Positions 27,138 to 34,559 of a stretch of 64,000 nucleotides of DNA are shown one piece after another (position 1 is the first letter of the stretch; each line of letters opens with the position of its first letter). The translations under genes were made by a program, and so were the position numbers. The notes below the pieces were generated by a model. The model ran no database searches and was not told where the DNA came from. It worked only from the letters and a program-made list of their open reading frames with translations. Origin of the DNA: Rhodospirillales bacterium 70-18 (lineage in GTDB: Bacteria > Pseudomonadota > Alphaproteobacteria > Acetobacterales > Acetobacteraceae); the NCBI GenBank assembly GCA_001899585.1, contig MKWE01000051.1:78991-142990 (forward strand), in the 5' to 3' direction.

Positions 27138-28613
27138 CTATCCAGGCAATTCGGCTTGTCGCAATGCAGCTACGTTCAACGAGTTACGCATGATTTCCGC
27201 GATCCGAGCGGCCATCAAGGGCGGAACCGCATTGCCGATCTGCCGAAAGGCGGCATTCATTGCACCTTCAAAAATAAATCCATCCGGGAATGATTGAAGT
27301 CTTGCTGCTTCACGCACAGAAATAGTTCGAGCCTGTGAGGAGTCATAGTGGATATGGCTGTAAGTATCTTTACCAATGTGGGCCATCAAAGTCCGAACAG
27401 GTTTATTTTCGATTAGCTTCCACCAGCGGTTTGGAAACTTTGAGACGTCATAAGGGGGAACGATACTTGTATAAAGTTCGTCGTATGCCTTGGTTCCAAC
27501 GGAGATACCTCGACGTGCGGCCTCGCGCCGAGCAATCCGCACCGCGGTAGCGTGCGCCTCGGGGTATTCTGCACCCGGCCTCATTTCCTCGAACACAAGG
27601 TGATCGCGGGGCAAAAACCGAATGACGTGATCTCGAACGCCACCTTTCGACTCGAACCCCGGCCACGTCCGCATCACAGTTTGATACGGCGTGATCTCCT
27701 GGTCCGAGCGATATCCAACTTGTTCGGTGAAACGGCGCGCCCCGCGTTTCACGCTGGTTCCTTTTATTGGTGGAAGATCGTTCAATGCGTCCTTTGCCGA
27801 CACCGGCCCCGGAAGACTCTCATTGCCCAAATCGGGCTGGTAGTAGCCTGCTCCACCCAGCAGATCGACGTATCGTAGCGCAACAGCGCGCGTTCCTGCA
27901 TACCCCGGCGGAAGCACCATGTGGTGTGTCGCCTTCGGGAACTCCGGCTTCACATTTAGTTCGCGCAGGAACGCCACGAGGAAGACGCGATCCCTCATCT
28001 GTGGAACGCCGTGAAATGCGCTGTTGATCAAGCTGTAGCGCGCCGAGTAACCCAGCGCATCCAGCGCCTCCACGATCTCTTCGATGACGTTGTGGCCGCC
28101 ATAGTGCAGGATGTCGGGCACGTTCTCCATCAGCAGCGCCAGTGGCCGAAACGTCTTCACGTAGGCCAGATAGCGCAGGAAGAGATTTCCCCGCGGGTCT
28201 ACCTTAAACGCCTGGGGGTGGTCAGCGACCTCCCGCAGTTTTGCACGACCGACGCGCGCGTAGGCTTGGCATGGAGGCCCGCCGACCAGCACGTCGATGG
28301 CGTCTTCGACGGCACCGAGACCAAGCTCTTCAGCCAATTCATCCGGTTCGATCCGAGTCATATCGCGGGGCCGTGCGTGCATCGCGGTCAACTCGGGATC
28401 AGCGCCATGGAAGTTGATTGCGTGCGTCAGCGCAGGCAGAGGCTCAATTTCAAGCGCGCCGACATTGTGAAAGCCTGCTTTCTGGAAACCGAGTGAAATG
28501 CCGCCCGCCCCCGAGAAGAGGTCGAGCACCCGCGGGCTGGCACCATTGGCCAAGCGACGCAGCTTTCGCGCCACCGCGGTATTGGTTATTCCAGGCCGCG
28601 TTGAGCTATCCAT
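27138..28613 (-). CDS. DNA (cytosine-5-)-methyltransferase
   Basis: 491 aa. Motif I DLFSGAGGISLGF (31-43), motif IV GGPPCQAYARVG with catalytic Cys115, motif VI MENVPDIL, motif VIII-like GVPQMRDRVFLVAF, IX REAARLQSFPDGF and X RQIGNAVPP are all present in order. The target-recognition region lies between VIII and IX and is long. It would methylate DNA to protect it from the neighbouring nuclease. It has a good AAGGGGACG ribosome site. vsr lies 79 bp upstream in the same direction, as is common with Dcm-type enzymes. Confidence 0.95.
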   Translation of the reverse strand: MDSSTRPGITNTAVARKLRRLANGASPRVLDLFSGAGGISLGFQKAGFHNVGALEIEPLPALTHAINFHGADPELTAMHARPRDMTRIEPDELAEELGLGAVEDAIDVLVGGPPCQAYARVGRAKLREVADHPQAFKVDPRGNLFLRYLAYVKTFRPLALLMENVPDILHYGGHNVIEEIVEALDALGYSARYSLINSAFHGVPQMRDRVFLVAFLRELNVKPEFPKATHHMVLPPGYAGTRAVALRYVDLLGGAGYYQPDLGNESLPGPVSAKDALNDLPPIKGTSVKRGARRFTEQVGYRSDQEITPYQTVMRTWPGFESKGGVRDHVIRFLPRDHLVFEEMRPGAEYPEAHATAVRIARREAARRGISVGTKAYDELYTSIVPPYDVSKFPNRWWKLIENKPVRTLMAHIGKDTYSHIHYDSSQARTISVREAARLQSFPDGFIFEGAMNAAFRQIGNAVPPLMAARIAEIMRNSLNVAALRQAELPG

Positions 28614-28692
28614 CGTCGTCCCCTTGGCCCGCTACATAATCTGGTGGAGGCCGAAGCCCATACTATCGATGGTTGGAGTCGCACGGAATCCC

Positions 28693-29223
28693 CTATAACC
28701 CCTGAACTTTGGGCGGATGCACGACAGGCGTGGACGCCGCGAGGAAGTGGCGTATCCGGTCAGCTAAGGCCCTATCGTCAGCTTCACATTCCCACACAAC
28801 GAGCACGTCCCAGCCCGCCGCCTGAAGAGCGTCCAAGTTCCGGCTGTCCCGCTCCACGGTGGCATCGAACTTGGCCTGCCAGAAATCGCGTCGTGTTTTC
28901 GGCACCGCGGCGCGAGCACATCCAGAATGGCGATGCCAAAAGCACCCTCTCACCTCGATGATTTTGCCGTGCCGCGGAAAAACCAGATCGGGGCAACCCG
29001 GTAGGGCACGGACATGTAGGCGATACCGGTAGCCCATGCGATGGACGAGTCGACGCACCACCATTTCCGGCTGCGTGTGCTTTCCGCGGATCGCCGCCAT
29101 GTTCCTACGACGGCTCTCACAAACATCTGCGAACGTTGGCCGAGCAACGGGCTTACGCTCCTGATACCCGCCGTTGTCCACGACCAGCGATCCCGCGGCA
29201 CCTGTCGCCGGGATCGGTTTCAC
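28693..29223 (-). CDS. vsr: Very short patch repair endonuclease
   Basis: 176 aa. Vsr nicks 5' of T:G mismatches made by deamination of 5-methylcytosine. The family pattern is complete: RRRNMAAIRGKHTQPEMVVRR, LPGCPDLVF with the catalytic Asp79, EVRGCFWHRHSGC, and GWDVLVVWECE. The start is a GTG whose bases overlap the stop codon of the upstream gene (GTGA); the next in-frame Met (residue 42) would cut off the RRNM motif. Pairing with the methyltransferase downstream fits its role. Confidence 0.93.
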   Translation of the reverse strand: MKPIPATGAAGSLVVDNGGYQERKPVARPTFADVCESRRRNMAAIRGKHTQPEMVVRRLVHRMGYRYRLHVRALPGCPDLVFPRHGKIIEVRGCFWHRHSGCARAAVPKTRRDFWQAKFDATVERDSRNLDALQAAGWDVLVVWECEADDRALADRIRHFLAASTPVVHPPKVQGL

Positions 29224-29885
29224 TTCGGAACGCTACCTCCTGTTCCGGCGAGGCTCGCAGTGCCGACATACCTCTCCACGTCCATGGGCTTCTTGCCGAC
29301 CAGCCACGCTGGTGTAGGTAGCTCGTCGGCAATCGCTACCAGCAGCTTCTCGTCCCGCCCGTCGCTAAGGGAGCAGTCAGCCTCGGCGTAGCCCGAAATG
29401 TATGGCCGGACAGATCGACACGCGGAAATGGTCGGCTGGCCGCGGCGGATTATCTGCCCTCCCTTTCCCACCAGTCCAATCTCAACGGCCTGCTTGCGAT
29501 CCAGGACACGGAGGGTGCCCTCAACACACTCGTGGAGCAAAAAGACAGGAGCATCAGGGTTTCTGACGGCGTAGCCCAGCGTCGGCAGATAATCCCAACC
29601 AAGGTCGGTGACACGAGTGCGGCCTTCATCCCAGCCGATCACGAGATGTGCTTTGACCAGAAAACCAGACGATCCGAGCGGCAATTCCTCCGCATCAGCA
29701 ACGATAGCGGCGCACGGTGAAGCGTTGCTGTATGAGGATGCCTCGGACGCATCGAGTTCCGCCGCTCGCACATCATCAAGCTCGGTAATCTTCCAAGAGC
29801 GCCGCAGCGAGCCGACCCGGCTTTCGACACCGGCTATCGACAACCGCACCGGGCGACTGTCGAGTGTGTAGATATTTACCCCCAT
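29220..29885 (-). CDS. Unknown 221-aa protein in the R-M/Vsr operon
   Basis: Start MGVNIYTLDSRPVRL after a GAAGGGGCGG ribosome site, 13 bp downstream of the recombinase gene; its stop overlaps vsr. No signal peptide or membrane segment. A middle block VKAHLVIGWDEGRTRVTDLGWDYLP and a later LDRKQAVEIGLVGKGGQI look like mixed alpha/beta, and the C-terminus is Gly/Ser-rich. No family is recognised. Its position, tightly sandwiched between a tyrosine recombinase and vsr, suggests it belongs to the restriction module or to its mobility. An accessory, control or immunity-type role is only a guess. Confidence 0.6.
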   Translation of the reverse strand: MGVNIYTLDSRPVRLSIAGVESRVGSLRRSWKITELDDVRAAELDASEASSYSNASPCAAIVADAEELPLGSSGFLVKAHLVIGWDEGRTRVTDLGWDYLPTLGYAVRNPDAPVFLLHECVEGTLRVLDRKQAVEIGLVGKGGQIIRRGQPTISACRSVRPYISGYAEADCSLSDGRDEKLLVAIADELPTPAWLVGKKPMDVERYVGTASLAGTGGSVPK

Positions 29886-29898
29886 GGATTCCGCCCCT

Positions 29899-30876
29899 TC
29901 AAAGTCCGACTCGGCCAGACGCGTTTTGCAGGAACATTTCACCGTCGCGAATGTATGTGCGCAGCACGGTGAGACTGCGATGCCGCGTCTGGCGTTGAAT
30001 GATGCGCTCTTCCACCTCATTCGTAGCGGCCGCGGTCGCCAACCCCGCACGCAGCGAATGGCCCGAGAAATCAGCGGGATCAAGGCCAACCAGTTTTGCG
30101 CGCTTCTTCATCATCAGGGCGACGGATTGCCCGGTAAGCGCCGTCCCAATTCGTCCATGGCGGTCAACGCGGCGGAACACCCGTCCCTCCTTGATCTCTG
30201 CCCGCGATAGCCAGTCCTGCAACGCCGCTACGGGACAGGTCGAGGTGCCCGCCCTCACGACGCCGACCGTCGCGCCAATGGAGTCTTGGTCGGTCTTGCT
30301 GCGCCTGATCGTGATCCTGACCCCCTCGCCCACCACGGCGACATCATCCACGTCGAGTGCTACAATTTCACTCCTGCGCAGCGCCGCCGCGAAGCCAATC
30401 AGCACGAGCGCCCGATCACGCGCGCCAAGCAGAGAGGCATCGCACGATGCCGCCATTGCCTTCACCACGGCGGTCGTCGCCGGGGCCACACGGCGTTGCA
30501 GTGCACCATGTTCTCGCCGGATACCACGCAGCACGTCATGGATGGCGGGGTGCCGGATATCAAGGTGAGCGCCGCTCAGCCGGTGCATTGTCGAGATTGC
30601 CGCCAGACAGCGCCCGAGGGTGGCAACGGAGAAGTGCCCGGCCATTCCAGCCAGAAACAGTCCGACGGTCGCTGGCGCCGCGGGAAACGGCTGAAGGTGC
30701 GATGCCTGACACCACCCCTCGAACTTCCGCCAGTCCCTCGCGTATGCTTTGCGAGTGCCCTCGGAAGTCGTCCGACGGGCGTAGGCCGCGGCACGACGAC
30801 CAAGATCAAGAACATCGATCACCGCCAAAGTAGGCGTAGCCTCGGTGGTCGACGCTGCGTCAGGATGCATTTCCAT
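29899..30876 (-). CDS. Tyrosine recombinase/integrase
   Basis: 325 aa XerC/D-like. A SAM-like N-terminal domain (TRKAYARDWRKFEGWC) precedes the catalytic domain with Arg in ALRRSEIVAL (about 168), Lys194 in RRSKTDQ, His273-x-x-Arg276 in SGHSLRAGLA, His299 and the nucleophile Tyr308 in TYIRDG. All catalytic residues are present. It heads an operon with an unknown gene, vsr and the methyltransferase gene. As the island ends lie at a serine-recombinase-type site, this enzyme may resolve or move only the R-M module, or be a relic of an earlier element. Confidence 0.92.
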   Translation of the reverse strand: MEMHPDAASTTEATPTLAVIDVLDLGRRAAAYARRTTSEGTRKAYARDWRKFEGWCQASHLQPFPAAPATVGLFLAGMAGHFSVATLGRCLAAISTMHRLSGAHLDIRHPAIHDVLRGIRREHGALQRRVAPATTAVVKAMAASCDASLLGARDRALVLIGFAAALRRSEIVALDVDDVAVVGEGVRITIRRSKTDQDSIGATVGVVRAGTSTCPVAALQDWLSRAEIKEGRVFRRVDRHGRIGTALTGQSVALMMKKRAKLVGLDPADFSGHSLRAGLATAAATNEVEERIIQRQTRHRSLTVLRTYIRDGEMFLQNASGRVGL

Positions 30877-30885
30877 CCCCTCTAA

Positions 30886-30912
30886 GTAGCGATAACATTT
30901 AGTTCTCGCTAC
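30886..30912. promoter_or_regulatory. Inverted repeat upstream of the tyrosine recombinase operon
   Basis: GTAGCGA at 30886-30892 and TCGCTAC at 30906-30912 are perfect 7-bp arms 13 bp apart, 10 bp before the start codon. Either an operator for a repressor or part of a leader hairpin. No controller (C-protein) gene is seen in the module. Confidence 0.45.
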
Positions 30913-31361
30913 CTAAAAATCTTGTGAAATGCCCACACAAAGCAGCGCGCAATAGGTTGCGATTTATGTAGGGGCGGGCGTCCGGCGCTGCATCCGCCTT
31001 ATCGCGGAGAGAAAGAACGATTGCATTTGATGAACTCTATTCATCTCGTAGCGAACGGCGCGATAGCACGGCCTTCGTCGCGATCATGACGCCCAATTTT
31101 TCTCGCCGCGAGATTGTTGTGAGCAGGAGGCCGCCAGAAATATTATACTAATTAACCAGAACCCCGCACAGTATCTATGTATCTGGTGTCTACGCGATAT
31201 GGTTTCAATATCACGGGTGTCGATCTAACTATGATTTATAAGACAATTATGACCATAACAATCTATTGCCTGACAAAAATGTTTTTGCCGGCTCGGTGGG
31301 CTTCAATCAGATAGCGCCATTAGGTGAGGGGTTCCGTCGCCCTGGGGCTGCCATCCTATGT
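30913..31361. other. AT-richer non-coding stretch inside the island
   Basis: No frame here is supported by length or codon use on either strand. It lies upstream of the recombinase operon, so it probably holds its promoter. No tandem repeat, CRISPR or recognised RNA was seen. Confidence 0.5.
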
Positions 31362-31378
31362 TGAGGTCAATGACCTCA
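31362..31378. promoter_or_regulatory. Perfect 17-bp palindrome at the 3' end of the HUH-like gene
   Basis: TGAGGTCA-A-TGACCTCA, with the last three bases forming the stop codon of the minus-strand gene. A site this regular could be a protein-binding site or, next to a possible HUH nuclease, a cleavage hairpin. It is not followed by a T-tract, so simple termination is less likely. Confidence 0.45.
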
Positions 31379-31897
31379 GGCCTTGCAACGCTCCGGCCAC
31401 AATTCTGACGAGAGAAAAGTCCGTCCGTCGTCAGCACATTCCGGACGTTGCTTGTGGCAATAAGCCATCCATCCGGTAGGATCGTCTATAACCTTGGCGT
31501 AGCTGGTGCCGCCGGGCACCAGTTCGCGCCAAAGGTCGCGACCACCGACGCCGTTGCCGAAAAGGTCAATGAAGGGCGGTTGCAATTCCGTGGGAACCCG
31601 CCAAGCGGCATGAACATGAGCATTCTCGTTCAAGCTCTCAACCGCGATAGCGGACAGCATCCTGTGGTCAAACCCAAGGCGGTGATAGTTCTTGCTTATC
31701 AGTGTGCTATGCACCCAGGCATCCAGCCTCCGATAGTCAGCACGGATTCGGGCGATGGTGACTTTGCCTCGCGCACCACGTTGCAGAGACTCATTGTAAG
31801 TTAGAGTTAGTGCAATATTAAACTCAAGACCGACATAAAATCGTATAAATTGTTCCCGCAGTCCGACGCCAGAAGGAGAATCTTTTACCAACATCAT
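31376..31897 (-). CDS. Small HUH-endonuclease-like protein
   Basis: 173 aa. Residues ENAHVHAAWRVP hold a His94-Val-His96 (HUH) motif after the strand FDHRMLSAIAVESLN, and WMAYCHKQ gives Tyr146-x-x-Lys149, the layout of single-Tyr HUH nickases of rolling-circle replication and related phage proteins. At the N-terminus EFNIALTLTYN is a plausible motif 1. The GTSYAKVIDDPTGWMAY block resembles that of small phage-type replication or relaxase-like proteins. It is shorter than typical Rep proteins, so it may be a minimal or decayed enzyme. A palindrome overlaps its stop. No helicase gene is near. Confidence 0.55.
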   Translation of the reverse strand: MMLVKDSPSGVGLREQFIRFYVGLEFNIALTLTYNESLQRGARGKVTIARIRADYRRLDAWVHSTLISKNYHRLGFDHRMLSAIAVESLNENAHVHAAWRVPTELQPPFIDLFGNGVGGRDLWRELVPGGTSYAKVIDDPTGWMAYCHKQRPECADDGRTFLSSELWPERCKA

Positions 31898-32084
31898 TAC
31901 TTATTGTTCTTTAATTTCTACTATTTATATTATTTATTTTTTTTGGAGAATTGCAGATATTTCATATCGAGCGAGACTGGGTTGATAAATAGTAAGCGCC
32001 TGGGCGATTACATCCATGGTGCATCGCAGCGTTGGCCCGGAGCCGCGCGATATCGGGACTTCGCCGCGGTGGGCACCGCCTCGT
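31898..32084. other. Very AT-rich non-coding stretch
   Basis: Long T/A runs (about 31910-31955) contrast with all neighbours. It lies just upstream of the HUH-like gene, so a promoter or an origin-like region is possible. No repeat (iteron) array was seen. Confidence 0.4.
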
Positions 32085-32230
32085 CAGATCGCTATCGTCG
32101 TTGTTGATGCGTTTGCGGTCAGGGGTTCCGCGGCGGCGGCGGCGCTCGCGACCGATAGGCGTTTCGTCGGTTGTGACATCAATCAGGAGTTTGTGAGCCT
32201 CCCCCGAAGAAGACTGCGCCGTGTGGGCAT
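32085..32230 (+). pseudogene. Remnant of an amino-DNA methyltransferase C-terminus
   Basis: The plus-strand translation contains VVDAFAVRGSAAAAALATD followed by RRFVGCDINQEFVSLPRRRL. This lines up with the motif I end of N6-adenine/N4-cytosine methyltransferases, whose usual form is D-P-F-x-G-S-G-T ... R-x-F-x-G-x-D-x-N-x-x-Y-x-x-x-A-x-x-R. The catalytic motif and most of the protein are missing, and the DPFxGSG motif is altered. It is likely the tail of a gene destroyed by earlier insertions. Confidence 0.55.
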
Positions 32231-32297
32231 GCTTGCATCATGCTTTGCGGCCACATCGAAAGCGCGATTGGAGATTGAAAAGAAGGGCTGATAAACT

Positions 32298-32495
32298 TCA
32301 GGTTTGGCGGTCTGGTCGCACAAGTCGCGGTCTGCAATTTCGGATCACACGACACCCGAAGAACTTGGCGAACCTTCTGGCGGCACCTCGCGTGGAGAAC
32401 GAGAGGCTCTTTTGGATGCTGCCATTCATCGTGATCCTGACCGATCCTTCTACAGGCAACTCCACTTTCCAATGCGGCTTCCAGAGGACGGGCAT
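32298..32495 (-). CDS. Small hypothetical protein, 65 aa
   Basis: Starts MPVLWKPHWKVELPVEG, 4 bp after the stop of the 81-aa frame, and is rich in basic and aromatic residues, including FSTRGAARRFAKFFGC. No family recognised. Support is only its position right behind the upstream frame and a reasonable composition. Confidence 0.35.
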   Translation of the reverse strand: MPVLWKPHWKVELPVEGSVRITMNGSIQKSLSFSTRGAARRFAKFFGCRVIRNCRPRLVRPDRQT

Positions 32496-32499
32496 GTCG

Positions 32500-32745
32500 T
32501 CACCGATGGTGTTTAGCACCCATAGCCTCAAGTATGTCGTCTGATGCAAACGCCACAAGCACTTCCATCACTGGGCCACAAGGGTGATAGGAAATTATTT
32601 CTCCCTTATCGCTCCTCGAAACCACATCTACGAAATACCACCAGTGCTCCATATCTAATTCCATGCGGCCTATGGATGGATAATTATCAGAAAAAAAATT
32701 GTGGACATTATATTCGGAATTGAAATCGGAAGACTGCATTGTCAT
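32500..32745 (-). CDS. Small hypothetical protein, 81 aa
   Basis: MTMQSSDFNSEYNVHNFF followed by an acidic, aromatic stretch (MELDMEHWWYFVDVV) and CGPVMEVLVAFASDD. A GGGA lies 8 nt before the second Met, a modest ribosome site. GC is low as in the serine-recombinase region. Acidic small proteins in islands are sometimes anti-restriction or antitoxin-like, but no motif supports that here. Confidence 0.4.
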   Translation of the reverse strand: MTMQSSDFNSEYNVHNFFSDNYPSIGRMELDMEHWWYFVDVVSRSDKGEIISYHPCGPVMEVLVAFASDDILEAMGAKHHR

Positions 32746-32839
32746 ATCCCATACGGTATTTAGAAGATATGGGTATTTATGCTCTTTAATTTAATCGGTC
32801 GATTTAGATATATTCCCCGACCGACGCTACCGCCAAACA

Positions 32840-34519
32840 TCAATCCCGAGAATGCGGAGCGGCGGTCTTGCCGCGCAGAGTTTCTACTAAATACCGATAC
32901 CCATCAGGTTTGAGTTGGGCTTGCAGTAGCTCAATTCGTTCCCCCCCGAGCCAGTTAACCCAACCATCTTTGAAGTAATCGAAGCGAAATCCGTTATGCA
33001 TTAACCGCAGTTTATCTCCGTGCCCCTCAAGGCGAAAATCGAGAGGGGCCAACAAAGTGCGGATTTGCTCCCGTGCATCAAGGTCACCCGCCTCGACTAA
33101 GGGCAATAGGTTAGTCAACAATTCCATCCGTTTACGAATTACGGCATCCGTGTCATCCACTACCGCCGCAGCCTTCAGTTCCAGTTCCACCCGCTCACGT
33201 TTGTATTGGTCATTTTCCAACGACAGACCCCTTACGGTTTCTGCAAGCGAGGGAGAATCGCGAATACTCGGGATCAGAGCGTTAATTGCTGCTGCATTCT
33301 GCTCAATTTTTATAATTAATTCTGCCGCGTGCTTTTTAAACTGACTTGCATCTTTCTGTTCTACTGGCGCCAATTCGGTCAACATAATGAAATAAGTTAA
33401 AATACCCCGCTCTAATTTGTGCATATCATAGCGGGCGCTATCGATACAGGTCCGGTTTTCCAGATATGCGGCGCAGATCAGGTCACGTTTGCGTCTCCCC
33501 TTGCGGATGCCGCCGCCGGTATCAATCCGCAGTCGTCCACCACACGTTCCGCAAAACACCTTCCCCGTGAAGAGATTTGGCACGCTCTTGCCGCGCCTGC
33601 CGACAAGTCGCTTGCGGCTGTTCAACACTTCCCTCACCCGAAACCACAGCGCCGCATCCACGGCTGCGGGGTAACGCTTTACCTCCTGTTGTATCACGAC
33701 GCGCTTGCCGTCGATCCAGCGCATTGATTCGAACATGCCCAAGACATGGCGGTCACGCAGGAGTCCGCCAATCCGCGTTCCCGTCCATGACGGCATTCCG
33801 TCGAAGAGGGGAACATTGTCGGCAGCCAAAGTTCGTGCGATTTGCCGAACGGACTTACCATCGGCGCATAGGGAGTATATTCGCTTCACAGTTTCCGCAT
33901 GGACCGGATGCAGGCTGTGCTTAGACTTATCCACAGGGTCTCGCACGAGCCACCCAGATGGCTTCCCGTTGATGCCCGGCTCTTCCCCATTGGCGAGTTT
34001 CTTGCGTTTTGACTCGTGCGCGCCCTTCGACATTTCGGACTGCCGAACTGCATAGCTCCGCGCCGCGTTGATCTCGGCAACAAGCTTGTGATTTAAATCA
34101 CTATTGATCGTCGCCTCATCCCAGATCGTATTGTCGCCGGTAACCAAAATAACCCCGGACCTGATGATCCTCTCAAGCATCTTAAAAACGTCAAAAATGC
34201 CCTCGCGGGTGAGCCTGTCGATGCTTTCTACGATGAGCACCGTGCCTCGTGGTATTTTCTTCTTTTTCAGGGCCTTGAGGAGGTCTCCAAGTTTGCCGTG
34301 CTTCCGGTGATCTCCCTTGGACGCTGAACGAGCGCGATCAATAAGTGTCTGGTCCAAAATCAGTTGATAATACTCAACGACGCGGCTCAGCGTTTCTTGC
34401 TGCCGGTCGATGCTGCTGCCCTTTTCTTGAGGCCTGCTCGAAAATCTTAGGTAAGAGATTGTTGGGCGGCCAAAAAGGTCAGCCTGCGTAAGTCGCGGAT
34501 TTTGCATGGAAAAAGTCAT
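32840..34519 (-). CDS. Large serine recombinase (probable island integrase)
   Basis: 559 aa. An N-terminal resolvase-type catalytic domain begins ISYLRFSSRPQEKGSSIDRQQ, with the nucleophile at Ser27, and includes VESIDRLTREG. The Recombinase domain reads SVRQIARTLAADN ... IGGLLRDRHVLG, and a zinc-ribbon (GKVFCGTCGGRLR ... CAAYLENRTC) and a coiled-coil region follow. Size and order match integrases of the phiC31/TnpX type. Its start lies about 30 bp from the right core site, the usual integrase/att closeness. It likely inserted the island without host factors; excision would need a directionality factor not identified here. Confidence 0.93.
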   Translation of the reverse strand: MTFSMQNPRLTQADLFGRPTISYLRFSSRPQEKGSSIDRQQETLSRVVEYYQLILDQTLIDRARSASKGDHRKHGKLGDLLKALKKKKIPRGTVLIVESIDRLTREGIFDVFKMLERIIRSGVILVTGDNTIWDEATINSDLNHKLVAEINAARSYAVRQSEMSKGAHESKRKKLANGEEPGINGKPSGWLVRDPVDKSKHSLHPVHAETVKRIYSLCADGKSVRQIARTLAADNVPLFDGMPSWTGTRIGGLLRDRHVLGMFESMRWIDGKRVVIQQEVKRYPAAVDAALWFRVREVLNSRKRLVGRRGKSVPNLFTGKVFCGTCGGRLRIDTGGGIRKGRRKRDLICAAYLENRTCIDSARYDMHKLERGILTYFIMLTELAPVEQKDASQFKKHAAELIIKIEQNAAAINALIPSIRDSPSLAETVRGLSLENDQYKRERVELELKAAAVVDDTDAVIRKRMELLTNLLPLVEAGDLDAREQIRTLLAPLDFRLEGHGDKLRLMHNGFRFDYFKDGWVNWLGGERIELLQAQLKPDGYRYLVETLRGKTAAPHSRD

Positions 34520-34551
34520 ACCATAAATGCTCTCTTATGGCAACGCTATGC

Positions 34552-34559
34552 CCGTAGGT
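34552..34559. other. Right attachment-site core
   Basis: CCGTAGGT, identical to 25547-25554. Island sequence lies to the left, the displaced host M20 5' end to the right. The extended alignment of the two sites (CGCTATGC / CGCCGTGG before the core) shares further bases, as expected because both sides code for the same motif. Confidence 0.75.

Larger units (their letters stand above)
25547..34559. mobile_element. Integrated genomic island in an M20 peptidase gene
   Basis: About 9.0 kb bounded by two copies of CCGTAGGT. Both ends fall at the same codon of the same gene. Removing one copy and the island joins 24436-25554 to 34560-34829 into an unbroken frame of 463 codons including stop. GC drops clearly inside and is lowest near 31000-33500. 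Cargo: DUF3883-type nuclease, cytosine-5 methyltransferase, Vsr, an unknown protein, a tyrosine recombinase, an HUH-like protein, a methyltransferase remnant, and a large serine recombinase close to the right end, the likely integrase. There are no conjugation or capsid genes, so movement would be by integrase or by a helper. Confidence 0.88.

Noticed and set aside
25547-34559. Prophage
   Set aside because: No capsid, tail, terminase or lysis genes are present in the island.
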